NCBI RefSeq assembly: GCF_040096015.1
Contig: NZ_JBBMFO010000001.1
Coordinates: 218,331 to 282,330, forward strand
From: Peptoniphilus_A hominis
Lineage (GTDB): Bacteria; Bacillota; Clostridia; Tissierellales; Peptoniphilaceae
Direction: 5' to 3'
DNA: 64,000 bases
In this document: in pieces, positions 25,660 through 35,287 of the stretch
Layout: each line of letters opens with the position of its first letter
Numbering within the stretch: the first letter of the stretch is position 1
Position numbers and translations under genes: made by a program
Notes under the pieces: model-generated
Databases searched by the model: none
The model's input: the letters and a program-made list of their open reading frames with translations, nothing else
What the model was told of the DNA's origin: nothing

Positions 25660-27492
25660 TTACTTTATTTTATACATTTCCGTTAAAAAATTATCTTCTT
25701 TTTCTATAAAGTCTCTTTGGCATAATTCATCTAACTTATTTTTTAAGTCGTCGTAGGATAAATTTTCTCCAGATTTTTTATTGTAATTCATTAAAACCAC
25801 ACTTAAATTTGAAGCATCAATTGGAAGTAAATCCTTTATGTCCATAAAAAACTTTTCATATTCTTCATTTTCATGGCCTTCAAGTTCATCAAAAGGATTT
25901 TCTGTGTGAGGAGAAACTGTATTTGCCGCCCTAATTCTTACAAAGGATGTGCGACCTTTTTTTGCTGATGAAATAAATACATCTCCTGAACTCAAATAAG
26001 GAAGTCTCTTGGTCTCATCTGAGGAAAGGTCTGTTTCTTCTTTTATTGTGTCAATGTCAGATGCCCTTACAGTTCTAAAAATTAATTTTGTGTTTAGCTG
26101 AGCTGTAATTGTTTCATCTAAAAGCGTAGGTCTTTGCGTTGCAAGAATTAAAAATACTCCATACTTTCTTCCCTCTTGAGAAATTTCACGCAAAATACTT
26201 TTTGATGGAGTGTCAAAACCTTTTGGCGCAAAATTGTGGGCTTCGTCAGTAATTATTACAAAAGGTGGGAAATAGTCTACCTTTGCATTGTTTCTGTAAA
26301 GTTCGTCCCTATATTCCTTCCTTAGATAATATAATTTCGCCAAAAGATAAGTTGAAAATACATTTATCATTCTAGTTGAGCCTTGAAGGACAACTAACTT
26401 TCTTCTCTTTAAGAGGTCTACAAGCTCATCTATATTGTGGGAGAAAATTCCCTCGTTTTGAAGATTAATAAGCCTCCACAAAACTCCACGCACACTCATT
26501 GAATTACAAGTCTTGTCATATCTTTCATAAATATCAAGAACTTCTTCTAGCCTATTCTTTTTATTTATGTCTGGCTCTGCAGCAATTTCTGCAATTATTT
26601 TATCTCTTGAGCCAATCTCTTGCCCTTCCAAAAGCATGTCTAGTTTATTTTTAAAGGACTCATAGCTTGAGCCCTTGGCTAACATAACATCAATAACATT
26701 TTTCATAGAATCTGTTAAAGGTGATGCTGCATTTAAAAGATTTTTTAAGTCTCTTTTTTGTAGTTCTTGAAATTTTATTCCTGTGTGGAGACCAATCTCA
26801 AGACACTTGAACTTGTCAGAATAATTTTTGTCAGAAATTTCTGAATTGCTTGAAAAATCCATTTCATAATGAGGGTCCATTACTATGGCAGGCACGCCCA
26901 TTTCCATCAATTCTTCTAGGACAACTCTTAAGCCAAAGGACTTACCAGAACCTGATCCTCCAAAGACTCCTATGTGTGGGTATTGGTGCATGGATTTGTA
27001 GTCAAATAGATAAGGAAGTTCCCTTTGCTTTAAGTATTCATTGTTTTCGAAGGTGCTGAAGAGATTTTTATAAATATCATCCATGCCCTTTGCAATGTTG
27101 TCAGTGTTTTTTATGGATCCGAGAATCAATGAATTATTTGGCTTAGTGTCTATTAACAAATTTTTAATTTCATTAAATTCTGGTGCCCTCAAGTCACTTC
27201 CAGTTAGAGGTGGATAAAGTAACTCCTCAAAAAATCTTAGTTTTGCAACATAAACTGTTTCATCTCCAACATCATAACCCATAGAACCTAGAGAAGTTAA
27301 AACATCACTGTCAATAAAATCTCCGCCAATATCAAGAGGAATAAATCTGTTAAAAGTCTTTGAATCTACAACTTCCCCAATAATATCTCCTTGAACTGGA
27401 TCTTCAACTATTAAAAATTCATTGTTTCGAAAGTTTTTCTCCTTTGAACCAATATATACTTCTCTTGTAGTAGTAACTCCAAGTACTTTCAT
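25660..27492 (-). CDS. herA: HerA-type DNA translocase ATPase
   Basis: Hexameric FtsK/HerA-superfamily ATPase of 610 residues. N-terminal HAS-barrel (about 30-80, GEVVDSKTFNRFIPLDIG), Walker A GGSGSGKS with Lys184, Walker B VIITDEAHNF, then LATQRPTLLDETITAQLNTK and the C-terminal arginine-finger region. HerA proteins feed DNA to the NurA nuclease, and nurA lies 8 nt upstream. Last gene of the operon, next to the terminator. The role here (end resection, repair or defence) is not shown by sequence. Confidence 0.9.
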   Translation of the reverse strand: MKVLGVTTTREVYIGSKEKNFRNNEFLIVEDPVQGDIIGEVVDSKTFNRFIPLDIGGDFIDSDVLTSLGSMGYDVGDETVYVAKLRFFEELLYPPLTGSDLRAPEFNEIKNLLIDTKPNNSLILGSIKNTDNIAKGMDDIYKNLFSTFENNEYLKQRELPYLFDYKSMHQYPHIGVFGGSGSGKSFGLRVVLEELMEMGVPAIVMDPHYEMDFSSNSEISDKNYSDKFKCLEIGLHTGIKFQELQKRDLKNLLNAASPLTDSMKNVIDVMLAKGSSYESFKNKLDMLLEGQEIGSRDKIIAEIAAEPDINKKNRLEEVLDIYERYDKTCNSMSVRGVLWRLINLQNEGIFSHNIDELVDLLKRRKLVVLQGSTRMINVFSTYLLAKLYYLRKEYRDELYRNNAKVDYFPPFVIITDEAHNFAPKGFDTPSKSILREISQEGRKYGVFLILATQRPTLLDETITAQLNTKLIFRTVRASDIDTIKEETDLSSDETKRLPYLSSGDVFISSAKKGRTSFVRIRAANTVSPHTENPFDELEGHENEEYEKFFMDIKDLLPIDASNLSVVLMNYNKKSGENLSYDDLKNKLDELCQRDFIEKEDNFLTEMYKIK

Positions 27493-27500
27493 TTTTCCTC

Positions 27501-28445
27501 CTATAAAGTTCTTTTATCTCTTTCAGAAATAAAAAATCTTTCATAAACATCTCTATCTAAATATTCTTCTAAAAGCATTTTTAAAATATCATCTGTAATT
27601 TTTACATCCTTGTCCACTATATCAAGCCAAAGGGGCACTCCCCTTGATGACATGGGTGTAAGCGTGTAAATCAAATTGCAAATTTCTTCAAGGTAATTCT
27701 CTTGCGTATCTAAAATATCAACTCCAACAGCTCCTGGAAACTTTGAAGTTCTCATAAAGGCAGATGAAAATCCCTCGCCCATTCCATCCTTGATGAATTT
27801 TTTATTTATTTCATTTTTAATTAAAATAGCTTCACCGGTCTTTAATCTGTTAAATAAAATTTCTCTGTCGTAAATGGATTCGTCAATTTCAAGACTTCTT
27901 GATATGACGTTCGTCTTGATGTCTTTAATAACGCCAAAGAGAATTATATTTTTTTTCTCACATTTGTCACGAAGCTCCTTAAATAAATCAAGGCAGTTGA
28001 TTTTATATCTTATGAAACCACCGTCCATCATCAAATAATCAAAATCGTATTTGTCAATGTATTCTAAAGCCGTTTCAATTTCAATAGTCGCCAAAAGTTT
28101 TTGTGAAAGATTTTGCTCATCAAAGAGTGAATTTAGTGTGGGCGTGTATACCTTGGTCTTGTAAACTTCATTGCCATCTGTTGACTTGGCAAGGCCTTGA
28201 AAAATTTCTATAAAGTGAGGAAAGGCTCCGCCAGATCTGTTGTTGGACCCGTCAACTCCAACTGTCCTCTTGTATTTTGAAATTTCTTTCTTGTGAAATT
28301 TCTCCATTTTTATAATTTTTCCAACTTGGCTATTTATTTGATTCCTAAAATCTTCATTGTTTAATTTAAATACAAAGTCGTACTTGTCCCTTAAATTTAA
28401 ATTTACATCTTTTATTTGTCCTTCAAGTTCATTTAAATTTATCAT
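27501..28445 (-). CDS. nurA: NurA-type 5'-3' nuclease
   Basis: 314 residues. RNase H-like nuclease of the NurA family, with the metal-binding aspartate in VGVDGSNNRSGG, a second in YLMMDGGFIRY, and C-terminal GVDILDTQENYLEEI. NurA works with HerA on DNA ends, and the genes are adjacent and in the same operon. Its ATG overlaps the rsmI stop. Confidence 0.85.
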   Translation of the reverse strand: MINLNELEGQIKDVNLNLRDKYDFVFKLNNEDFRNQINSQVGKIIKMEKFHKKEISKYKRTVGVDGSNNRSGGAFPHFIEIFQGLAKSTDGNEVYKTKVYTPTLNSLFDEQNLSQKLLATIEIETALEYIDKYDFDYLMMDGGFIRYKINCLDLFKELRDKCEKKNIILFGVIKDIKTNVISRSLEIDESIYDREILFNRLKTGEAILIKNEINKKFIKDGMGEGFSSAFMRTSKFPGAVGVDILDTQENYLEEICNLIYTLTPMSSRGVPLWLDIVDKDVKITDDILKMLLEEYLDRDVYERFFISERDKRTL

Positions 28446-29236
28446 AAATCCAAACTCTCCTTGTAAACATCATTCTTTGGAATATTATATTTTTTTGAAA
28501 CTTCCTTAACAGCTTGAGATTTTTTCATTCCCTTTTTTAATTCTTCTTGCAAAAGTTCTCTTATGTCATAGTTCTCTTCCTCAGAATTTCCCTCTAAGCA
28601 AATTACAAATTCGCCCTTTTCTGTTATATCTTTTTCAAGTATTTCTGATGTAGTAGACCTAATAGTCTCCTCAAAAACCTTAGTGATTTCTCTTGATATG
28701 GAAATTTTTCTCTCGCCAAAAACTTCGCAGACATCCTTTAAAAAATCCTTGATCCTATGAGGTGCCTCGTAAAAAATTAAAGTAAATTTTAAGTCCTTTA
28801 AGGCTTCAAATTCCTTCTTCCTTGCAGAAGATTTATTTGATGTAAAGCCATAGAAAAGAAAATGGTCTGTGTCAAGCCCAGATAAAACTAGGGCTGTTAA
28901 TGCTGCATTGGCACCAGGCAAAACTCTAAAATCAATGTCTTCTTCGATTAATTTCTTTACGAGAACAGCACCAGGGTCAGATATGCCAGGCATTCCTGCG
29001 TCAGTTACTAGGGCAAGATCCTTGTCCTTTATGTTTTTAATAATTTTTTCAGACATTTCAGCTTCATTAAACTTGTGATAAGTTCTAAGCTCTGCCTTTA
29101 TGTCGTAGTGATTTAAAAGTTTTACTGTAACTCTTGTGTCTTCAGCAAAAATTATATCAACTGACTTTAAAATTTCAATTGTCCTTAGGGTTATGTCGCC
29201 TAAATTCCCTATAGGTGTTGGGCAAAAATAAATCAC
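28442..29236 (-). CDS. rsmI: 16S rRNA (cytidine(1402)-2'-O)-methyltransferase
   Basis: Tetrapyrrole-methylase-fold enzyme, 264 residues. PTPIGNLGDITLRTIE at the N-terminus, AEDTRVTVKLL, VTDAGMPGISDPG and FYEAPHRI. GTG start at 29236 with GAGGTG. Start and end overlap the neighbouring genes by 4 nt, so it is tightly coupled in the operon. Confidence 0.96.
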   Translation of the reverse strand: MIYFCPTPIGNLGDITLRTIEILKSVDIIFAEDTRVTVKLLNHYDIKAELRTYHKFNEAEMSEKIIKNIKDKDLALVTDAGMPGISDPGAVLVKKLIEEDIDFRVLPGANAALTALVLSGLDTDHFLFYGFTSNKSSARKKEFEALKDLKFTLIFYEAPHRIKDFLKDVCEVFGERKISISREITKVFEETIRSTTSEILEKDITEKGEFVICLEGNSEEENYDIRELLQEELKKGMKKSQAVKEVSKKYNIPKNDVYKESLDL

Positions 29237-29922
29237 AGTATCACCTCGTTTCTATAAACTCTTTTCATCTCATCTGTATAATCTAAACCATCTCTTATGT
29301 AAAAATCCCTAAAATCATTTCCAAAATTCGCCTGCTTTTTTGCAACAATTATAGATGACTTTGCCTTTTTATTTTTATTTCCATGAATGTTAATAATATT
29401 TTTAACTTTTAGCCCATTCTTATTTATCTTATAAATCACTTCTGCCAGTCTATAAGTAGGATAAATTATATAAAGACTACCAGAATTTTTGAGAAGATAA
29501 TTTACTATGTAAAGGCTTTTTTCTATATCAAAAAAATGCTTGGCTTGGCTTGTTTCAAACTTCATATTTTCATAATCATAGTAAGGCGGATTAAAAACCA
29601 CTGCGTCAAAATAATTTGTAGCATAATAATTTTTTAAGTTAAAAATATCTTCTTCAAATAAATTTATTTTGTCTTCTAATTTATTTAAAAAAATAGATTT
29701 TTTAAAAGCTTCCAAGACATTTTTATTTTTATCTACTGCGTGAACTTCACTGAATCTAGGACAAATTCTTAGAGATAAAATTCCATTGCCACAGCCAAGG
29801 TCTATGGCTCTTTGTCCAGCTTTTACAAAGGAAGACAAGATCAAAGCATCGCTTGTGTATTTAAACTCATCTTCATCTTGAAAAATTATAAAATTTGTAC
29901 CTGGAACCTGGTCCCTTTTCAT
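29233..29922 (-). CDS. tRNA1(Val) adenine-N6 methyltransferase-like protein (TrmN6/YfiC family)
   Basis: 229 residues. Class I SAM methyltransferase with AIDLGCGNGILSLRI and the N6-adenine type catalytic motif NPPYYDY. It is next to rsmI, as in many Firmicutes. Target tRNA is inferred from the family. Confidence 0.88.
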   Translation of the reverse strand: MKRDQVPGTNFIIFQDEDEFKYTSDALILSSFVKAGQRAIDLGCGNGILSLRICPRFSEVHAVDKNKNVLEAFKKSIFLNKLEDKINLFEEDIFNLKNYYATNYFDAVVFNPPYYDYENMKFETSQAKHFFDIEKSLYIVNYLLKNSGSLYIIYPTYRLAEVIYKINKNGLKVKNIINIHGNKNKKAKSSIIVAKKQANFGNDFRDFYIRDGLDYTDEMKRVYRNEVIL

Positions 29923-31094
29923 ATCTCACCCTTTAAAACCTTTAAAGCTTCCTTATATTTTTTATCTGCCTTTGCCTTTAATTCCTCTGTAGTGACACCA
30001 TCAAGCCTACCACCTGGCATTAGGTCTTCTAACTTTACTAAATCATAATTTAATTTTCCATTAGCATAATATCTTTTGACATAGGTTGGATAAACTCCGT
30101 ATTCCTTTAATTTTGTTTCTCCACTAATATTATCCTTCTCAATAACTAATTTGATTATGGCACCAGTGTCTACACCAGATTTTTTTAAATTTTCAACTCT
30201 TTGGTTTGAAAGAGCATTGCCCATGGAATAAATTGTAAAATATTTTTTATCATTTTTATCTTCAACTTCATATCTCTGAAGCACATGAGGATGAGAACCC
30301 AATATAATATCTGCACCAGATTCTTGCAACATTTCCTTTAAAAAAATCTGCCTTTCATTTGGCACTAGTTGATACTCATTTCCCCAATGTGGATAGACAA
30401 TTACAATGTCAGAATTGTCCTTTAAGTTTTGAATGTCAGACTTCACATCTTGAGCAAAGGTATTAACTGAATACTCCTTACCTCTCATCAAGGAGTCCAT
30501 ACCATTTAAAGTGTCTGTAAAGGAAATAAGTCCAATTTTTATTCCATTTTTTTCAATAATTATTCCCTTGTCACCATCTTTTGCAAGAGTGCCAAAATTT
30601 TTCATGCCACTTTCTCTTATGTGGAAGATAGTTTCTCCTATGCCATCAAGTCCTGTGTCAAGGGCGTGATTGTTTGCAGTCGAAAGTGCATCAAAGCCGG
30701 CATTTTTTAGGGAATAAATTGTTTCCTTTGGAAAATTAAAAAGTGGAAATCCCGATAATTTTCTATTTGAATTTACAGAGCCTTCAAAGTTTGCAAGGGC
30801 AAGGTCTGCTTCATTGATGTCAGCAGAAATATTGGCAAAAATTGGCGTGAAGTCGTAAGTATCATTAGTTCTATAATTTTTTACAATAGGTTGATGAAAA
30901 ATCATATCCCCCATGGCAAGAATTTTTACTTCTGACTTGTCTTCCTTTTTACTTTCTTCAGTTTTTAAATTTTTAGATTCTCCTATTTTATTTTCATTAT
31001 TGCTAAAATCAAAATTCATAGTATAGGAAAGATAAAGTCCCAGTGTCAAAATAAAAATTACAGTAATAATGAAAATATTTTTTATGTTTTTCAA
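29919..31094 (-). CDS. CapA-family protein (PGA_cap metallophosphatase-like)
   Basis: 391 residues. N-terminal membrane segment (about 6-26), then the CapA domain with LAMGDMIFHQPIV, ANNHALDTGLDG, YPHWGNEYQ and GSHPHVLQ. The family includes poly-gamma-glutamate synthesis proteins, but the capBC partners are not here, so a polyglutamate role is unsupported. TTG start at 31094 overlapping the queH stop. Confidence 0.85.
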   Translation of the reverse strand: MKNIKNIFIITVIFILTLGLYLSYTMNFDFSNNENKIGESKNLKTEESKKEDKSEVKILAMGDMIFHQPIVKNYRTNDTYDFTPIFANISADINEADLALANFEGSVNSNRKLSGFPLFNFPKETIYSLKNAGFDALSTANNHALDTGLDGIGETIFHIRESGMKNFGTLAKDGDKGIIIEKNGIKIGLISFTDTLNGMDSLMRGKEYSVNTFAQDVKSDIQNLKDNSDIVIVYPHWGNEYQLVPNERQIFLKEMLQESGADIILGSHPHVLQRYEVEDKNDKKYFTIYSMGNALSNQRVENLKKSGVDTGAIIKLVIEKDNISGETKLKEYGVYPTYVKRYYANGKLNYDLVKLEDLMPGGRLDGVTTEELKAKADKKYKEALKVLKGEI

Positions 31095-31702
31095 TCTTCA
31101 CCTCTGCTAAATTCGCAACCACAATAATCTTGTCTATACATCTTAAACTTATCAGTTAACTCAACTGACCTCTTAAAACCATTTTTCTTTTTAAAATCTG
31201 AAAATAAATAGTTAACCTTATATTTTTCTGAAAGAAATTTACCTAATCGATTTAAAATTTGTGAATCCTTGTGGGGTGAAATGGAAAGAGTTGTTGTGAA
31301 GTAGTCGTAATTATTTTCTGCCGCATATTTTGCCGTTTCCTCAAGTCTTTGCCTATAACATCTAAAGCATCTGGCTCCGCCCTCTTCATATTTTTCAAAG
31401 CCCTTGATGTAAGATAAAAATTCTTGGTGCTTGTATTTTATAACTTTCACATCAATTTTATCATCAAGTCCCAAGTCTTCTACAAGCTTAATTTGCTCAT
31501 CAGACCTTCTATAAAACTCATCTGCACTGTCTATGTTAGGATTGTAATAAAAGACATCAATGTCAAAATAACCCTCTATTCTCTCCAAGACAGCAGAGGA
31601 GCAGGGACCACAGCAAGAGTGCAAAAGAAGTTTAGGCTTATCTTCCCCACTAATATTTTTTATAACTTTTTCCATTTCCAAATTGTAATTAATTTTATTC
31701 AA
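31091..31702 (-). CDS. queH: Epoxyqueuosine reductase QueH
   Basis: Last step of queuosine synthesis in tRNA. 203 residues with the QueH cysteine pattern: LHSCCGPCSS, GARCFRCYRQRLEETA and DYCGCEFS, which bind a [4Fe-4S] cluster and an iron. TTG start with AGGTGAT. It follows a terminator behind lgt with only about 40 nt between the genes. Confidence 0.93.
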   Translation of the reverse strand: MNKINYNLEMEKVIKNISGEDKPKLLLHSCCGPCSSAVLERIEGYFDIDVFYYNPNIDSADEFYRRSDEQIKLVEDLGLDDKIDVKVIKYKHQEFLSYIKGFEKYEEGGARCFRCYRQRLEETAKYAAENNYDYFTTTLSISPHKDSQILNRLGKFLSEKYKVNYLFSDFKKKNGFKRSVELTDKFKMYRQDYCGCEFSRGED

Positions 31703-31712
31703 AATATCACCT

Positions 31713-31740
31713 AAAAAATTAGACTAGTTGCCTAGTCCAA
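31713..31740 (-). terminator. Terminator behind lgt
   Basis: Stem GACTAG / CTAGTC (extended by flanking T-A pairs) with loop TTGC and minus-strand TTTTTT at 31713-31718. Genes from queH on must depend on read-through or a promoter I cannot place. Confidence 0.75.
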
Positions 31741-31741
31741 A

Positions 31742-32500
31742 TTATTTTATATTCTTTTGTTCCCTCTTAGCTATAAGTCTAATTGCAATCCCAAAAATTA
31801 TTATGCCAAGGCTGACAAGTTGAGATACTCTAAAGTCACCAATATAAAGTGAATCTGTTCTCATTCCTTCAATGAAAAATCTTGCTATTCCATAGACTAT
31901 AGTGTAAACAGAAATAAGTTGACCCTCAAATTTTTGTCTTTTTGAAAGATAAAAGTACAAAAACAAGAAAATTGAAAAATTCACTATTGATTCGTAAAAA
32001 AATGTTGGATGAACCCTCTGTCCATCAACTAAAATTGCCCAAGGTACATTTGTTACGCCACCGTGAGCTTCCCCATTAATATAATTTCCCCACCTGCCAA
32101 TTGCTTGTGCAAGGGCAAGACCTGGTGCAACACAGTCAAGTAGTGTCAAGCAGTTTACTTTTTTTCGCTTGCAGAAAAAATAAATAGTAAGTCCACCAGC
32201 TATGATACCTCCATAAATGGCAAGTCCGCCATTTCTTATGGCAAAAATTTCATCTAAGTGCTGACTATAATAATCCCATTCAAAAATTACATAGTAAAGC
32301 CTTGCACCAAGAACTCCGATTAAAACTGCGAAGAGTGAAACATCTGTGGAAATATCTTTATAAAGACCCCCTGTATAATTTTTCTTCTCTGCCATTTTTT
32401 CTGTGATAAAAATAGCTAAAAAGACTCCAAGGGCTATTAAAATTCCGTACCACTTTACTTCTATTCCAAAAATTGTAAAGGCAACGGGATTTATTCTCAT
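31742..32500 (-). CDS. lgt: Prolipoprotein diacylglyceryl transferase
   Basis: Attaches diacylglycerol to the lipobox cysteine. 252 residues, seven membrane segments, with GGLAIYGGIIAG, the signature GRWGNYINGEAHGG and RFFIEGMRTDSLY. The ATG overlaps the deoC stop by 4 nt. Its substrates in this window include the lipoproteins at 50.9 and 61.5 kb. Confidence 0.97.
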   Translation of the reverse strand: MRINPVAFTIFGIEVKWYGILIALGVFLAIFITEKMAEKKNYTGGLYKDISTDVSLFAVLIGVLGARLYYVIFEWDYYSQHLDEIFAIRNGGLAIYGGIIAGGLTIYFFCKRKKVNCLTLLDCVAPGLALAQAIGRWGNYINGEAHGGVTNVPWAILVDGQRVHPTFFYESIVNFSIFLFLYFYLSKRQKFEGQLISVYTIVYGIARFFIEGMRTDSLYIGDFRVSQLVSLGIIIFGIAIRLIAKREQKNIK

Positions 32501-33156
32501 AATGATTTGCTCTCCTTATAAATTGCAAGACCAGCTGAGACACCAAGTCTGTCTGCTCCATTATTTACCATTTCCATTGCTTTTTTATAGTCTCTAATTC
32601 CGCCACTAGCCTTTACTTTAACCCTGTCAGAAACAGATTCCTTCATGAGTTTAACATCTTCTGCATCTGCGCCTGAAGTTGAAAAACCAGTTGAAGTCTT
32701 TACAAAATCAGCGCCAGCTTTATCAGCAAGTTGGCAGGCTTTTTTTATTTCATCCTTAGTTAAAAGGCAGTTTTCTAAAATTACTTTCAATATTGCGCCC
32801 TTGTCATGACAAATTTTTGCAAGCTCAGCAATTTCATTTTCAACTTCATCAAATTTCTTTGATTTCATGTAGCCAATGTTAATGACCATGTCAATTTCGT
32901 CTGCCCCATTATCAAGAGCATTTTTTGTTTCAAAAACTTTAGTTTCAAGAGTATTTGCCCCTAAAGGAAAACCAATAACAGTGCAGACTTTTACGCCATT
33001 ATCCTTTAACATTTCAGCACATTTTTTAACCCAAGTTGGATTTACACAAACTGAAAAGAAATTATATTCTATTGCTTCTTTAACAAGTTTTTCAATTTGC
33101 TCTTCACTTGCTTCAGGCTTTAAAAGTGTATGATCGATAATTCTATTAATTTCCAT
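32497..33156 (-). CDS. deoC: Deoxyribose-phosphate aldolase
   Basis: Cleaves 2-deoxyribose-5-phosphate. TIM barrel with IDHTLLKPEAS, CTVIGFPLGAN, FVKTSTGFSTSGA (Schiff-base Lys) and VKASGGIRDY. I place the start at 33156: this ATG shares one base with the yebC stop (TAATG) and has GGGAGAGAG upstream, giving 219 residues. An upstream in-frame start would overlap yebC. Confidence 0.95.
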   Translation of the reverse strand: MEINRIIDHTLLKPEASEEQIEKLVKEAIEYNFFSVCVNPTWVKKCAEMLKDNGVKVCTVIGFPLGANTLETKVFETKNALDNGADEIDMVINIGYMKSKKFDEVENEIAELAKICHDKGAILKVILENCLLTKDEIKKACQLADKAGADFVKTSTGFSTSGADAEDVKLMKESVSDRVKVKASGGIRDYKKAMEMVNNGADRLGVSAGLAIYKESKSL

Positions 33157-33881
33157 TAATCTCTCTCCCAAGAAGTGTAGACATCAGTTACATCGTCATT
33201 GTCTTCCAAGGCATCAATTAACTTATCCATGTTTTTAATATCATCTTCATCAGTAAGCTCAGTTGTAGTTTGTGGAATGAAAGTTATTTCAGATTCAATA
33301 AAAGAATGTCCAGCATCTTCTAAAACTTTCCTTACTTCAATATAATCTTCTGGAGCAGTTACAATTTCAAAGGCTTCTCCCCTATCGATTACATCTTCAG
33401 CTCCTGCATCAATGGCAGTAAGAGTAAATTCATCTTCGTCAAGTCCTTCCTTTAGAACTCCAAGAGAACCCTTTTTGTCAAACATAAAAGAAACACAACC
33501 AGGTTGTCCAAGATTTCCAGCATACTTGTCAAATAGATGTCTTACATCTGGTGCAGTTCTATTTCTATTGTCTGTCAAACAATTTACCATTACAGCAACT
33601 CCACCTGGGCCATAACCTTCATAAACAATTTCTTCAAAGTTATCGTCATTATCTCCGCCACCAGCTTTTGCAATTGCCCTATCAATATTGTCGTTAGGCA
33701 TATTTTCAGCCTTAGCCTTATCAATGGCAACCTTAAGAGATGGATTGTAATCTGGATCAAGTCCACCTTCCTTAGCAGCAACAGTTATTTGTCTAGCAAG
33801 TTTAGTAAAAATCTTGCCCTTCTTTGCGTCTTCCTTACCTTTTTTATTTTTAATATTATTCCATTTAGAATGTCCTGACAT
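33156..33881 (-). CDS. YebC/PmpR family transcriptional/translation regulator
   Basis: 241 residues, full length. N-terminal SGHSKWNNIKNKKGKEDAKKG, then GGLDPDYNPSLK and EGYGPGGVAVMVNCLTDNRNR. YebC proteins were first seen as DNA-binding regulators and more recently linked to relief of ribosome stalling at prolines. First gene of the operon, ATG with AAAGGTG. Confidence 0.95.
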   Translation of the reverse strand: MSGHSKWNNIKNKKGKEDAKKGKIFTKLARQITVAAKEGGLDPDYNPSLKVAIDKAKAENMPNDNIDRAIAKAGGGDNDDNFEEIVYEGYGPGGVAVMVNCLTDNRNRTAPDVRHLFDKYAGNLGQPGCVSFMFDKKGSLGVLKEGLDEDEFTLTAIDAGAEDVIDRGEAFEIVTAPEDYIEVRKVLEDAGHSFIESEITFIPQTTTELTDEDDIKNMDKLIDALEDNDDVTDVYTSWERD

Positions 33882-33925
33882 TTAATCACCTTTCTATATA
33901 AATCGCTATTTTTAGCATATTGATT

Positions 33926-33955
33926 ATTATATTACATACTTTAACAAATCGTCAA
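33926..33955 (-). promoter_or_regulatory. Promoter for yebC operon
   Basis: Minus strand TTGACG (33950-33955), 18-base spacer, TATAAT (33926-33931). Confidence 0.65.
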
Positions 33956-33988
33956 TAGTATGGACATAAGTAGAAGATTCTTGTAATT

Positions 33989-35287
33989 TTATTTTATATC
34001 AAAACTAAAGGAAACTAATACACCTGGAAAGAGATTTTTAACTTCCATCTTTCCCTTGTGAAGTTTGCAAATCTGTTTTGACACAAATAAGCCCATACCA
34101 TGAGTCTGAACATCAGATAGATTTTCTTCTTCAAGCCTTTTTATTACCCTATCTTCAATAATACCTTCTTCATCTTTAATTGAGATCAGCAATTTTTTAT
34201 CTATAAGATCATAAATTATATAAGTTTTTCCCTTTCCATATTTAATGCTATTGTTTAAAATATTTTCCAGCATTCTATAAAATAAATGGTCGTCCATTTT
34301 AATTTTTATTTCTTTATTTATCCTATTTTCAAAAATAAGATCCTTGCTTGGATTTTCATTTAAAGTATTTACAATTAACTTTCTTATAACTGAAATTGGA
34401 TCCCTATATTCAAAATGCTTGTCACTTAGGTTTTCAAGGCTATTTGTAAGATTTAAGTCCTCAATAATTTTACTTATCTTTATAATTTGATCTTCCATTT
34501 TTTCAATTTCCACTGAGTTTTCCCTTGTTTTAAGACCTTCCAGTTTCCAGGAGAGTTTTGTTAAAGGAGTCCTTATGTCGTGACTGATTCCTCTGAGCCA
34601 ACTAGATTGACTTTCCTTTAGCTTAATGTAATTGCTATTAGCCTCATTAATAGTCTCAGAAATTTCTTTTAATTCTCCCTCCTCTTGGAGCTTCTTATAA
34701 TCATCATCAAAAACATTATTAATAGCCTCTTGAAGAGGATTTAATTTTTTAAAAATGCTTTTAACTTCATGTAGATAAAATATATAAACTAATAGGACAA
34801 ACAAGAGAATACTAATAATAAAGATAAAAAAATTAATTTTTGCCAAATCATAATTATAATAATTAAAGGGTAGCTTATCTAGGGAATTTTTTGGATAAGC
34901 CAAAACTAAAATTCCATCCTTCACCACAAAAGTAAAGACAGGATAGTCATTTAAGTAATATCTTGTAAATCTGACAACATCACTTATGTCTAATTTATTT
35001 TTAACTTCTTTAGGTTTATTAAAATTCTCTTTAATATTTCCATTCTTATCAATTTTTATAGCCCAGATATCTTTTTCCCCTAAAAAGGTCTTATTTTCCT
35101 TGGTAAAATAAATATCATTATATTTATTTTCTTCTAAAAATTCATAAACCTTATTTGGATCTGTATATTTTTTTGAAAACTTAAAACTTGAATAAAAAAC
35201 ACCAATTAGGCATAAAATCATTAAAATTAATAAAATTAAGACAAATAAGGCGAATTTTTTTAGTTTTTTTAAAAAATAATTTAACAT
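33989..35287 (-). CDS. Sensor histidine kinase
   Basis: 432 residues. Two membrane segments (about 12-33 and 150-170) enclose an extracytoplasmic domain of about 115 residues. Then come the H-box GISHDIRTPLTKL with His236, the N-box NILNNSIKYG and GMGLFVSKQICKLHKG. It overlaps the response regulator by 7 nt and is divergent from a lantibiotic-immunity-like ABC transporter, which suggests sensing of antimicrobial peptides, as in the CprK/NisK group. Ligand is inference. Confidence 0.93.
   Translation of the reverse strand: MLNYFLKKLKKFALFVLILLILMILCLIGVFYSSFKFSKKYTDPNKVYEFLEENKYNDIYFTKENKTFLGEKDIWAIKIDKNGNIKENFNKPKEVKNKLDISDVVRFTRYYLNDYPVFTFVVKDGILVLAYPKNSLDKLPFNYYNYDLAKINFFIFIISILLFVLLVYIFYLHEVKSIFKKLNPLQEAINNVFDDDYKKLQEEGELKEISETINEANSNYIKLKESQSSWLRGISHDIRTPLTKLSWKLEGLKTRENSVEIEKMEDQIIKISKIIEDLNLTNSLENLSDKHFEYRDPISVIRKLIVNTLNENPSKDLIFENRINKEIKIKMDDHLFYRMLENILNNSIKYGKGKTYIIYDLIDKKLLISIKDEEGIIEDRVIKRLEEENLSDVQTHGMGLFVSKQICKLHKGKMEVKNLFPGVLVSFSFDIK

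Noticed and set aside
30000..31094. Poly-gamma-glutamate capsule locus
   Set aside because: Only the CapA-family protein is present; capB, capC and capD homologues are absent nearby.
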